A DNA stretch of 64,000 nt from Taxillus chinensis (Eukaryota > Streptophyta > Magnoliopsida > Santalales > Loranthaceae), in assembly GCA_023512835.1 (NCBI GenBank), contig CM042090.1, positions 10,013,343 through 10,077,342 on the forward strand, in the 5' to 3' direction. Position 1 is the stretch's first letter; every line of letters begins with the position of its first letter. Of this stretch, positions 10,154 through 22,696 are shown in pieces. Below the pieces are notes generated by a model. It saw nothing but the letters and a program-made list of their open reading frames with translations, did no database searches and was not told the DNA's origin. The position numbers were made by a program, and so were the translations under genes.

Positions 10154-12654
10154 GGTGAGTGATTAGGCTCCCACTGTTGGCCCTTTTGATTATTATTATT
10201 ATTTTTTGTTGTGTTCTAATTTAATATCTGCGTTGGAACTGATGGAATTGAACTCAACTTGAGGAATTGAATGTGTGTGTGTGCGCATATATATATGTTG
10301 GTCCCAACTTTCAGTGCTAGGATATGGGCACGGCAGTGTTTTAAACCACAATGTAGTACCCAAAAGATCTTGTATTCATTACATGGGGGAGCTCTTGTAT
10401 GATGGAACTCTAAGGACTCGTTCTTTATGTCGGAGGAGTCTTTAAAGAATTATTACATGAGTATAGTATATCCTGGGTGAAACTAGATATTTATGTTTAA
10501 ATAACCAGCATTTGAGGGGTAAAAACGATCTCATTTTACATCAGAAGGGATACTTATTCAAGGAGCTAGACCAAAAATTCCGATTAGTATAGGGGGGACT
10601 GAAACTCGTAGTGTTTTCCAGAGAGAATATTGAGAGCCAGCAAATATGCACAATATACTAGCAGTATTATAATTAATTAAGAGTAGAAGAGTTGATTTCA
10701 GGGAACTTACCTTACGGTCCTTACCTTATTTTTTCAATAATTTTCAGTGTTATACAGTGCTTCAAATTTAGAGTCTTCTTAATGCTTATGTGAATATATG
10801 ATCACAAGCCTGTACTTGCATAATGGCATGCAACGAACATGTTAAATCCCTACCTGTATGTCCTGTACTTGACAGCCCTGATGTTTAATACCACATTATA
10901 GTGAATGTTCTTATTGCATTGTTAGGGTTATGTATGATATGGTATTCATTCTGTCTCTGTGCTTTTCTTTGTCTTTTTCTTTTCATAAATTTAGAGGAAT
11001 GAATGGCTATTTTGGGGTAGAACTTTTATAAACTATTTGCTCCTAAGTTCTAACATATAACTAAATTATTGGGAGATGGTTCAGTATTGGACTCTCTCTT
11101 CAAACTCACAGAGGTTTTACTTAAACTGGTTATTGGTCATCATTGTTGACAAGACAATGTTGTGACCTGATGACTTATATTTAACTCATGCAGATTGCAG
11201 TTTTGCTTGAACCATGCTCTGTTTCATGAAAAATTGATTATTCCTGGTCATGATTGTCTGTCTGTGACATTTCATTTGAATGCAAATCTTGGTGTGGATT
11301 TTGTTACTTTTGATCTCGGAGTGATTGTGAAATGGGTTGTTGGATGGTCAAAATCTTGATTGTGGATTGATCCGCCTATAATGTTTCATCAACTCTTTAG
11401 TAGTCTTCTACTAGTAATATGGGAAATGAGGGTAAGGTTGTTTTCATATCAGGACACTATCAAATTAGGAAAGGATGAAGAATTTGGCCCATGTTAAATG
11501 CTTCACTGGAAATCTTTTCACCATAAAGGAAAATGATGCATGCTACTATAACTTACTATGTCACTTTTTTTTTTTTCTCTATCAAAATATTATATCACCA
11601 TTTTTTGCACTAGTTAGCTCGGAATTTTTGTAGAAATAGATGACAACACCACATGGTGTGACACCGTTGCAATAGATCTGTTATATAAACATAAAGTTGC
11701 TATAACAATAACATCTGCTTCTTCACTTCTTATCAGGCAAACATAATGCTTTGGCTTCAAGCTCAATCTGGAAATAGTTGACAAAGACGAAGAAGTGCTA
11801 AGTTTGGTGCAACAGAAAATCTTCAAGTAACAACTGGGGATGTTTGGGATCAAGAATTCTCCATGATAGCTGGTAGATTCAAATGTAGAATTGAACAGTG
11901 AACATTGTCTTGGAAAAGCTCAACCGTGCTGGCATGTTAACAATTTTGTTTTTGCCTGGTAGGCATGCTAGGTATTTGGGAAAGCTCATCTATGTTGGCA
12001 TTTGTTTTTTATGCCCTTGGCTGCAGCGCCTTTATCACTGGTTAATGATGGATACTTGATTCATTCTGCCTCAAACCTCAAAGCCGTCTCATTGAACCAA
12101 ACAAACCTTGCTGGATGAATCAACTTCTGGTTCAATCTATTTGATGCCTATTTTGTTTTGTTTTTTTAGTTTACTGATAAGATATATTCCTTCTTTCTTT
12201 TCTTGCATGCGCTTTTAGAGTAAGAAAATATTCCTTTCGAAGGGAAAAAATATATTTCTGGATTCTCTCGTTTTAATGGAAACTACAGTAAGTTAAATTG
12301 TGAAATGCAGATCCGGATTCATTTTTCTTTTGGAATTTTCTATATGCATGATAGCATGTCGTTGCTGTCTGTGAAATTGGGTCCCTGTATAATTGGGCGG
12401 ATGAATTTTCCAAAATATTATCTATTCAAAATATTTATATGTGAGAATTCTTGTCAATGCTTTGGAGAATGATAAAAGCAACCCTAATTTTGCTATCCTT
12501 TCACTTTCCCCTCTTCTAGCTGCACTCCCACCCACCAGCCTCTTTTTCAATAACTTGCAGCGTTCTCCACACTGCCTCCGGCTCCCTTACCTCACAAAGT
12601 TCCATTTCTCCTGCAATCCTTTGACTAGGGATGTTAGATTTACTTATAAACAAG

Positions 12655-12710
12655 GGTGGAGCTACGTTGGCCCTGGGTGGGCTATTGCACACCTTGAAAT
12701 GGCTATGGGT
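12655..12710. mobile_element. Isolated hAT-like transposon terminus
   Basis: CAAGGGTGGAGCTACGTTGG followed by CCCTGGGTGGGC matches the form of a common plant hAT terminus (CAGGGGTGGAGCCA type). No inverted partner was found nearby, so it is a truncated end. Confidence 0.35.
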
Positions 12711-14069
12711 AAATACCCCCTTTGAATACATTCAATAGATTGTTGGGGAAAACATAATTCTATGAGTTCAATCTCATAGTTTAATGTTTGAGTTGTGCTG
12801 AAAACATAGTAAATATGAAAACAAAACAAATAAATTACGATTCTTACTCTGTAGTTCAACTTTTTCATATGGCATCAGTTTTTAAAATACTATTTAAAAT
12901 TGTAAAATATTGATTGAATTAGAATAACAGATCGATTTCTTGTAATGTTTTTTTTTTCTATAATTTAGGAATAAATTTTATAATTTTTTTAAAGCTCTCC
13001 ATTTAGTTCCCTAAAATAGAATTTAAAAATTAGCGTATGTACAATGAATTCTTATATTTGGAAATTTATTGTTCATTTTATAAATATTTTTGTCATAATG
13101 TTTTATATGTTTACTAATACATAAAAACTTTTAAGTAGTTGTAATAAATGAAATAGAAAGAAAAAATCATTTAAAAATAATTCAAGAATTATTATTTTAA
13201 AGAATATAGATAAAAATGAGAAAGGAGTGTAAAAGTTTTTAGAAAATAAATGAATTATAGAGAAATAATGCATTGTAAATCCCAAAATAAGGATAAGAAG
13301 TTTACTATTAATAAATTTTTTATCGAAGTTTGTTTCCTCTTATTTGTGTGAAATAGATGAAAAAAGTCATCAAATCAATGTAGAGTAGAAATCTTATATT
13401 TAATTTTCTTCACGATGTTTGTATAATTTTTTTCAATGTATTGGAAAGTGTTATTTATTTCATATAATTATTAAATTATATAAAAAAGTCTTTTGCTATT
13501 TTTCGTTATGTTTTTTATATTTTTTATTTTTATTTTCATATTAAATTATAAAAAAAATATTATTAAATAAAAAATAGTATAAAATATTATTTTAATGATA
13601 CGAGAAGTAATTAAATGATTTTATTCTATTGTATATTTATATAAAAAAATAAAAAAATAGTTTAAATTTATAAACTTAGGAAAAATAATTTAACTGACGT
13701 AAGTATCCTAAGTTGTTGAAATTTGGACGTTTCCATGAGTTAACATAAAATATTATTATTTATTTATTGAGTTTTGGTCAAAAATATTTGATTGAAGCCT
13801 TTTAATGTTCATTTATTCCAATGGATAGGTCGCGTAATAATATGTTTGGTACATGAGAATTAAAATTAAAATAATAAAAATAAAATGAGAATGTAATTGA
13901 TATAAGAAACAAAGTAGAATAATCTATTAGTTTTACTAAGTTTGTACGAGAAGCAATCTATTGATTACATTATTAAAATATTCCCATAATTATTAAACTT
14001 TATTACATAAAATATTCATCTTTCTCTTTTTACTTGGTCATCCTTGTTTGTTTTGGATCTAGAAGCTAG

Positions 14070-14350
14070 CCAAAAGTCATCGGCCACATGCCTTCTGTAA
14101 GCCCTTAACCAGCCCCACACTACATATCACAGTTATGGTTGTCGAAAAAACACCTTCTAGAAACCCTTAACTAGCCTCACACCACAAATTACACCCAAAG
14201 TCGACAAACGCCTTCTAGAAAAAAAACATACACTTATCGCATATTGCACCTAAAGTCATGGTCACATGCCTTTTGGAAGCCCTTAACCATTCCCACATTG
14301 GCAACAACTCAATTTTGTTGTACCACATGTTGACAGCCACATGCTTGCTT
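14070..14350 (+). repeat. Degenerate tandem repeat, unit about 70 bp
   Basis: A block containing CCTTCTGTAAGCCCTTAACC, a CCCCACAC-type run and an AAAGTC-type run recurs three to four times with divergence (CCTTCTAGAAACCCTTAACT, then CCTTTTGGAAGCCCTTAACC). Some copies are shortened. No open frame follows the period. Confidence 0.6.
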
Positions 14351-15229
14351 GTTAGATAGGTTCACATGTTATACGAACGGTAAGTATAAGAAGAACTGAT
14401 AGGAGCCTATTTCAAAGGAGGATGATAGCAAAAACAATGAAGGGAAGGAGGACGATAAAGACAAAATAGTAAAGGAAAGCTCAGATTGAAAAGATAAAAA
14501 ATGATATAAGGGAGCTTTTGTAAACCTAATGTATGAGAGGAATTAATTTATCATTGCTTGAGGGTATGCTATTCAAATGGCTAATTCCTTTCTTATTGAC
14601 ATATTAAACGTGAAAAAAATAAAAATAAAATTCCACGTGCCAAAAATAACTTAACATTTAACTTCAAATTATTTTTCAAATATAATTTAATAAAATAATA
14701 AATTATACGTGTATGTTTTTTTTCTTAATTGCTTTGTTTTAAAACTTCAATCTTAGTATTTCAATTTGTATAAGTGTATAAATTAATGTTTTGGTTGTAT
14801 TGTTCTTATAAATTATTGTGTTTCTATATTGTATATTAAATTAATGGTTTCTTTGTTTTGTTTTATTGGGGATTTTCCCTCTTTTCCGTTTATGCCCTCC
14901 CTTCTTATAATAATAATTTTGTTCCAAATAAAAAATAAAAATATATTTAACATTTATTAATCTATCAATTAGGATAAATATTAAACACAAAATAATTAAT
15001 GTAAATTTAAATTTTAAAATAAAAAATTAACATATTTCCCTTGATGAATGATTGAATCTCAACTCAACACATCATTTGCCGAAGCCCATTACAAATATAA
15101 ATTAAATTAACTCAGGTAAGTTTTTTTCCCCCTTCAAAATAATAAAAAGAAAAGCCTTCTTTTACCGACGAAAACGTGCTGGGCTCGCAGCCGAAGCCAA
15201 ACCAAACGCGAGCGCCAGACACTACTGAC

Positions 15230-15306
15230 ATGCGGCGGTCGGAGCCGAACCACTTATGTGCCTCGCGAGCCCGACAAGGCTAAGACCAGTTCCAATTCCT
15301 TTATAA
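15230..15306 (+). promoter_or_regulatory. Two upstream ORFs before the carrier start, one overlapping it
   Basis: ATG at 15230 opens a 17-codon frame ending with TAA at 15281-15283. ATG at 15256 opens a 16-codon frame whose TAA stop (15304-15306) shares its last A with the main ATG, forming TAATG. If the transcript starts upstream of both, initiation at the carrier ATG would need leaky scanning or reinitiation. The transcription start is not known, so the regulatory role is inference. Confidence 0.4.
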
Positions 15307-17542
15307 TGTCGGGCCCGGAGCCTGGCCATAGGCAGTGGGAGAACGCCGTCGCCGGCTTCATTGCCGGAATCGCAACCGTAGCCTCCGTTCATCCCCTAGA
15401 CGTCGTGCGCACCAGGTTTCAAGGTCCTCCTGATCCCCCCCCTTTTATACTTTTATCTTGTATTACATACTCAAGGGAAAAACCTAAACTTTGTTGATTT
15501 TGTTTTGGTCTGATTCGATTTGTATCATCAGTTCACGATGGCCGAGTCTCTGGCCTCCCCACTTACAGGCACACCGCACATGCCATCTTCACAATTGGTC
15601 GGACCGAGGTTTGCTTTCTTTTGTCTTTCGTTATTGGGTTTTATGTTTTTGTTTTTGTTTGGCCTCTCTCCTAAAGACTTATTTCTGCATTGTAATTTTG
15701 TTTTGTGTTTGATTGGTAGAATGTTTTCCCACCACTGCTTTGTTATTTTTTGTTTGTTGTCTACAGGGGTTTAGAGGGCTTTATGCAGGCTTCTCTCCCG
15801 CAGTCCTTGGATCATCCATTTCCTGGGGCTTATACTTCTTTTTGTGAGTGCTTCCTAGGATTTAATATATTGTTCCTATTTCATTTTGCTTTTTCTAGAG
15901 CTTTCGTGGGATGCAAGTGCAATCTCACCTTAAATTTTATCCAGCATTAACATATGGAATGCCCATTTTGTTTCTTTCACTTTTATGTTCTTAATACTTA
16001 GTGCTTGTTTGTGTGTTTGTGTGATGCATCACTTAGCTGATACCATGGTTGACCTGTTATTATTGGGTTTCGCAACGTTTATCTTGTGCTGCACCCCACA
16101 TGTTACTGGAAACTCCAAAACTCTTTACATGCTGTGTTTTATTCTAGCTGGATTGGATGCATTATTCTTTCTGTATGATCAAAGGAACATTACAGAGTTC
16201 TACATTTCTTATGATGAAAGACGTGTCTGCACATTTTGTGATGTACAAGTCCTTTTTTCTTTCTTCGCTATATAGCTATGCACAAGCCAAACAAAGGTAT
16301 TCTAAAAGCAGGGAAGCGAAACTAAGCCCTGGTCTTCATCTTGCGTCAGCTGCAGAAGCAGGAGCTTTGGTTAGTATAGAAACTTGTAAATGTTTATGTT
16401 GCATAACTTCAATTAACAGCTTTGTGAGAAGATGTCATTCATGGTTTTCTTAGCTCTTGTAACAATGGCGCTCACATTACACAGCTTCATTACTTTTTTG
16501 GTTGTGTTAAAGTGCACCTTTTATTTTCAACGAAGGATGGATATTTATGGTTATTTTGTAATTTAATGCTTAATAGGTTGTTAAGGTCTGTATCCTATTA
16601 ACAACTTTAGTATTCTGGATATGCTAGGTTTCTTTGTGCACAAATCCTGTTTGGCTTGTCAAGACGAGATTGCAACTTCAAATGCCTCTTCATCAAACTC
16701 AACAATATTCTGGGCTTTATGGTCTGTTCTGCCATATTACATTAACTTGCCAGTTATGATCTATATGAGAACTCATTTGTTACCAGAGTTCATTGAGCAA
16801 TTTGGGGTCAAATTCTGGCTCTCAAACTTTCCCTTTTTTGGGGTTGAAATCAATGATGATATTGACTTATTTGACTTGCAAGTTTGGTGTATTGCTTATG
16901 TCCGTATTGCTTATGTCCGTTAGTCCTTATCCAAATTTTCCTATGTTGGGGTGGAAAAATCAGAGTAATATTGAGTGCTGTCATTTGTTATGATTTGGGC
17001 TGTTATATACTGACATTTAAGCTTGGTAAACACCAGCAAAGTTAGTGGCCTTCCAACCTAAGTACCTTCAACAATTTTGTGTACTGATTGTTTCACATTA
17101 CGAAGATGGACACACACATTACTGCAGCTCTATTTCAGTGTTTCTCATTTGCCATAATATACCTTTGTTATTGAATCTTAGATGCTATAAGAACCATTTT
17201 GAGAGAAGAAGGATGGCATGCACTTTATAGAGGGATTGTTCCTAGTCTTTTGCTGGTATTTAATTTTGTGTTTTTTCCATTATTTATCAATCTTTAAAGA
17301 AATCAGCATTCCTTTTTAAATATTCTGCTTTGTACACTTTTTATTGAATATTTCTCAGCTTCTATGTTGCTTCAGCAGGTTTCTCATGGTGCTGTTCAGT
17401 TCACAGTATATGAGGAGCTCCGCAAAGCTGCTGTTGCCTTTAAGACTAAAGAAGCTAAAAGGAATCCTCAGAGAGCGGATGAAGTGTTGGTTAGCATTTG
17501 CTCACTAATATATATATTTTTATTCAATCAGGAAAAAAGCTT

Positions 17543-17578
<36 letters not shown>

Positions 17579-18453
17579 TTTTAGCATGGTGGTTAAATAA
17601 ATCTCTTAAGTGAAATTACCTTTAAAAAGTTGCTTGCTTTCCAATTTTGTTCTGTTCTGGCCATACTGAGAAGCAGTAGGTTCTACTCTGTTTTTTTCAA
17701 AGCGGTATAGGTAGGCTCCTAGTAAATTGATGAGCTAACTTGAAATGTGGTTCTAAAGCTTGTTTCACTTTTCAGAGTTCAGTTGACTATGCAATTCTTG
17801 GGGGGACTTCAAAATTGGCCGCCATTCTTCTTACGTATCCATTTCAGGTTCTTGCCATGCTATGTCCAGAGGATATCTTCATTTCGGTGACATTCTTTCT
17901 CACTCAATGAGTAACACGGTCTTTTTCAGGTTATTCGAACTCGATTGCAGGTGTTGCTTCGTTCGAATCAGATGTACCTTTTTGTTCTTTTGGATATTAG
18001 TTATGCTGCTAGAGATGCTACTAGTGGTTCATGACCAAAATAGCACCATCAAAGTTGGCCTCCGCTATAAAACTACTGCATAACCGTTAAACGTGTTGTT
18101 TCATCTTGTGCAGCAACGCCCGAGTAAGGATGGGATTCCCAGATACATGGGAAGCTGGCATGTCATGAAAGAAACGGCAAGGTAAAAGTTGAACTAATTA
18201 ATGCATTTATTGAAGTTTTGTCATTGCCATGGATGGAAAAGATACACAGTGGAGTCAACACCTTGTGATGACACTGTTTCCATTATAGATCCTTATTTTC
18301 CTCTTCTAAATTGGGTAATGCAGGTTTGAAGGTTTAAGAGGACTTTACAAGGGAATCACACCAAACCTCTTAAAAAATGTCCCTGCTTCTTCCATTACTT
18401 TTATTGTGTATGAGAACGTACTAAAATTTCTAAAACTGACAAGGACGGACTGA
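15306..18453 (+). CDS. FOLT1: Folate transporter 1-like mitochondrial carrier family protein
   Basis: Eleven exons join in frame to 311 residues: 15306-15423, 15532-15608, 15767-15843, 16276-16369, 16628-16721, 17182-17255, 17379-17489, 17776-17847, 17930-17950, 18114-18181 and 18324-18453. Three carrier repeats are visible, with signatures [18 protein letters not shown] and PFQVIRTRL. The Trp in the second signature, where most carriers have an acid, is typical of the folate/FAD/NAD branch. Length and sequence ([21 protein letters not shown] near the start, [30 protein letters not shown] near the end) fit plant FOLT1, a chloroplast-envelope folate transporter related to mammalian SLC25A32. 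A role in FAD or NAD transport cannot be excluded from sequence. Exon 9 is only 21 nt. The start was chosen as the first in-frame ATG, just ahead of the first transmembrane repeat. Confidence 0.88.
17549..17576. repeat. (AT)n microsatellite in carrier intron 7
   Basis: Uninterrupted TA dinucleotide run of about 26 bases inside the intron between exons 7 and 8. Confidence 0.9.
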
Positions 18454-19300
18454 AAAATTTTGTTTTCTCGTTCATAAATTCCAATAATTGTTTTTTTGCG
18501 GGTTCTGCTATGGTGGAGAGAGATTTTGATGTTCTGTTGCATCCCATCCTTCTCATGGAGAGAGAGAGAGAGTTACTGCTACACAGAGATCGAACAGTGA
18601 TCGACCACGACGATTTATTCCAGCGTGTTTTTTTCACCTGGTTTTAACACTATGGGGGATTACACTTGTACTGTGCATGAGTATAATTTGAAGAGGGAGG
18701 CAGATGGCCTAGATGGCTGAAAAACCGAAGGGATATGTATTTGGGAAAATTAATATCGATATAATTGTCATTTTGATAGTTTTGGAACTTTAAAAATAAA
18801 AAATATTTTAATTAAAATATTAAAAGTTTATAGAATTAAATTAGTTATAGTTTATAAAAGATAATTATTTAATTAAATTATTATTAAATTTTATTGAGGT
18901 TAATGTATGTGATCTTAAAATATTGTTTTACAGTTCTTGTCATGTAATATTTATGTGTAATGTTATTTGTAGTTTTTAAAATAAAATTTGTATTATAGTA
19001 ATTTTATATTTTTATTAAAATAATATCATTTTAATTAAAAATTTATTCATTAAAACGATTTTAGTGAAAATATAAAAATTATAATGCAATTCTTTTTTTT
19101 TTCTATGAACTACGAGTAAATGACACAGAGATATGTACCAGTATTTGCAATAAGTAAATGCGAAAGAAAAGAACGTCCCTGCAAAATAAAAAATTGGCGA
19201 GTCCTTATCATACCACTTTTTATTTGCCTGTTCCCACCTAATCTACACGTACTTAAAAAGAAAGAAAAAAAACAAGAAGAAGATTATTATGGTTTTTAAA
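18454..19300. other. Carrier 3' UTR and AT-rich intergenic DNA
   Basis: The 3' UTR probably covers the first 200-300 bases, including a short (GA)n run near 18555. The rest is AT-rich and shows no gene. Confidence 0.4.
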
Positions 19301-19328
19301 CAGCACAGCCATCCTCCACTGCCCATGG

Positions 19329-19790
19329 ATGGCTACTGTGTGGCGTCACACAGCTCCTGCATGGCTGCGTCTTCAGCAAAATCAACTGCGGCAACTTCGC
19401 CTTTGTAATGGTTCCACTTTTTGTGATAATCCTATAGCAATGTGCTCAGCTCCGACCCCTGCTCCTAACGCAGCTTCACCTTCTAGACTTTATCATCATG
19501 AACCAACCACCTCGTCTCCTTTGGAGACCTCCCATTTCTACAATTCCTAACAATAGCATAGGTACTGTGTATGGGGCAAGACATCCATGCCAAAGAAAGT
19601 CAGGAAACTTCTGTTTCTTTTAAAGAAAATGGTAATGATAGTGAACTGAATTCAAAGTCAAACATTCTTCATAGTGGTGCTTGCCAGCATGGAGAGAATG
19701 CTTATGCCGATAGAACTAAGTTATGGTCCGGATCTACAAATTTTAACCGTGGGGCCGATATACAAATACTTAAAATTATTATAATTTATT
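19329..19790 (+). pseudogene. Orphan gene fragment, two short frames, unrecognised
   Basis: A 73-codon frame starts at 19329 (MATVWRHTAPAWLRLQQNQL start, stop at 19550), and a second one starts at 19571 (MGQDIHAKESQETSVSFKEN start) in a different frame. Base composition is gene-like (about half GC), unlike the AT-rich DNA that begins abruptly at about 19790. The first frame has an Arg-rich, acid-poor start of the kind seen in organelle-targeted proteins. I do not recognise the family. It could be the 5' end of a truncated gene or a captured fragment. Confidence 0.3.
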
Positions 19791-21816
19791 TTTAGAAGTT
19801 CTTATTTTAAATTTAATTAGCAGTATATATATCATAAGTAATAACATAAAAATATAAAAAAATTTAAATTTTTTTATAGCTAAATCTTATATAAATTTTT
19901 TTAAAATATATAATTAATTTACTATCATTATAGTTGATAACATATTCATCATTAATACTTTTGTATAGTAAGTCCTATTTATAATTAAATTTAAATAGTG
20001 GTAAAGACTAAAAATATAACTATATATATAAGAGTCTATCGATTGTATGTATATATATTGGAGTAACAAAATGAAAACGTAACTTTCTTTATAGATATCA
20101 AACAATTCATAGATATATCAAATTTTGTTGGAATCTTATTCTTTATAAGTTATGTTTAATAATTTTAAATATATATATATAAGAAATCTCTTGATATACG
20201 ATAGTTAATTAATTTATTGATGACTTTTAAACCATTTTCATACCTATGATCGTATAATATAAAATTTGTATTTGTCAATGATTGTAAATCACACTTTATA
20301 TGAATAATGTCATGTTTTATATGACTATTGGTATATATATCATCTAATTTATATATATTAGGCTTTAGATAAATTTATATTAATCTAATAGATTTATATG
20401 ACTTAATTAATTAATTTATCTATTTTATATTATATATATGATGTAAATTAGATTAATCGATGACTATTATATTAAATTATATAATTCTTTAATTTATGTT
20501 AACTCACACTATTAATCTATATTGATTATAATTATATAATTTATTATTTTATGACTTTTACATTTATTATTATATATTAATATCATGCTCACCCATTAAA
20601 TTACACACACATATATATATTAGCGCAAAAAAATGGGGGGTAGTAATAACTAACCCCCGTCTCTGTGTATAGGTTTAGTAGTTTAATTTGCTACTAGTAA
20701 GTAGTAATAACTAACAAAACAAGCCTTTAATAACGTAACCACGCTATAACTAGAACTCAAATATATTATACCGATATAACCGGAGTTAGATAATTTTTGA
20801 ATAATTAAAAATAAATAAATTATAATCGTTTAATTTTTGACGACTTCACCAAAATAATACTAATTGATTGTATAAATATTTATTTTATTATATCACACTC
20901 ACGTTCACCTTTCAATAATTAATTCTCACATGAAAAACCATTCAGATACTAAAATCCGTAACAGATAAATACAAGTGAGCCAAATACGGAGGTCCATGAT
21001 CATAAAGGTTTTTTTTCCCAATTTTTTTTATACCAAGGAACTCCCGCACTATTTATCATAAACATGACGATAATAACTACAAAAACATTCTTTTTAAAAG
21101 CGTAAAACGATAAAGTCATGACCCAGAAGTATGCTTAATTAATATATATTTTTTATGTTTTATACTTAAAGTTTTATTCTAATAGCATTAGGAGTTTGAT
21201 ATAGGATTTTATTTTCTTATGAATTTTTTTAAAAAATTATAAAATTATTTGAAATTTTATATTTAATTTTCTTATAAGATTTATATAATATTATTTAATA
21301 AATTAAAAAATATTAATTACTTTATATATGATTATTAAATTATATATAAAAAATTTCTTATCTTCCTTTTCCCATTTCACTTTCATTTTTATATTAAATT
21401 ATAAAAATTTTATTATTAAATAAAAAATAATATATAATGTTATTTTAATGACATAGAAAGTAATTAAGAGAATTTATTATAGTGTTTATTCGTAATATAC
21501 AATAGTAAAAAATAATTTAAATTATTAAATTAAAAAGAAAATTAATATTAATGCTCTAAGTTTTATAATTTTCTTTTACCAATCTCTTCCTTAGTTCAAA
21601 ATTTCTTTTGTTTTATTAATCAAATTTAAATATTAAAATTAACAAATTACAATTTATTATCAATTTTATAATTCTCAATTCATAAAATTATTAATAAAAT
21701 ATTTTTTTGAGAAAATTAATAGTAAAATATAATAATATTTAAAATAAGTTGGGTTCAAAACTTCAAATTTGAGTTTAGCATCGAGTTTCGAGTTAGAAGC
21801 CCTTCGACACAAACTC
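19790..21816. other. AT-rich noncoding DNA
   Basis: Very AT-rich with many short TA runs. A degraded MITE-like segment may run from about 21185 (AGCATTAGGAGTTTGATATA) to about 21560 (TTAATGCTCTAAG). No gene is visible. Confidence 0.45.
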
Positions 21817-21824
21817 CATATGAA

Positions 21825-22688
21825 CAAGGCCGGCCCCAAGGCAGGAGCCAAGTGAGGCTCCGTGCCTTGAGCCCCCAAAATATGATCTAAAATTGGGGCC
21901 CCGAGAGTATAAATTCCAGCCTCATCCTTCGAGACTCGCCAACACACTCCTTGTTTGACTGTCAAGGATGATTTGGTCATGCTAGTTGAGGAGCGTGTGA
22001 TGAACGACCCTCAGTGTAAGCGGCGGTGAGAATCTCGGGGAAATAGAGATGGGTTCGTTGAAGCTACAAAGATCCTGATACGCGCGTGGATGTGATGGGT
22101 GTGTTTATGGCAATGATGGGCGCCACGTGTGGAAATAAAAAATCCCGATTGACAAGGGACTTTGGTAACCTGTAGAAATGAAAAATCCAGTTACGTGGTG
22201 TGCTTGTCGTAATGCTTTTTAACTCATCGCAGATTCAAGTCTCATATTGCAAATTCATTTCGATTTTATTGTAATGAGGTATTTTATATTCGGGTATATT
22301 GTTAAGTCTGATATGTCTGGGTTTATTGTGTGAGTCTGTGACCTGCCTGACTTGTTTGGATCGACTGCTAGCGTTTTATAATTTTTAATTTTACTAAAAT
22401 TGAATTATAATTCTACAAAGGATTATGATCGATTGATAATAATTTAAAAATTTTAATTTTTATTTAAAAATTATGAATTTATAAATGATTGTGTGTTTAA
22501 TTCACTGTAAATTATGTTTGTTTCTTAATTTTATGTTGTTCTTAAAATTGTAGATCAATAATAATAATAAAAAATTAATAGTTAAATTTGTAATTACAAT
22601 TATTATTATTATTTTAAAAGTATAAAAAAAATAAGGGCCTCGCCCTAAAATCCCGCCTTGGGCCCCCAAAACTTCGGGGCCAGCCCTG
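21825..22688. mobile_element. Non-autonomous hAT-type transposon with 8-bp target duplication
   Basis: The ends are inverted copies: left CAAGGCCGGCCCCAAGG, right (complement) CAGGGCTGGCCCCGAAG. The sequence directly outside both ends is the perfect 8-bp direct repeat CATATGAA (21817-21824 and 22689-22696). An 8-bp duplication together with CAGGGC-type termini is the hAT signature. The 864-bp interior is AT-rich with GC-rich subterminal zones and encodes no transposase, so movement would have needed an enzyme in trans. The intact duplication shows that both boundaries are original. Confidence 0.85.
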
Positions 22689-22696
22689 CATATGAA

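Larger units (their letters stand above)
10154..15229. other. Long noncoding interval between bL12m and the carrier gene
   Basis: 10154 to about 10400 probably contains the bL12m 3' UTR. The rest up to 12.4 kb is moderately AT-rich unique-looking sequence with no convincing exon. 12.9-13.7 kb is very AT-rich and resembles the MITE-bearing block at 5.2-7.4 kb. 13.8-15.1 kb holds a degenerate tandem repeat (listed) and more AT-rich sequence. I see no gene. Confidence 0.5.

Noticed and set aside
15491..17230. Many plus-strand open frames of 60-100 codons between carrier exons
   Set aside because: They run through GT-AG introns of the carrier gene; only the short segments listed as exons match the family.
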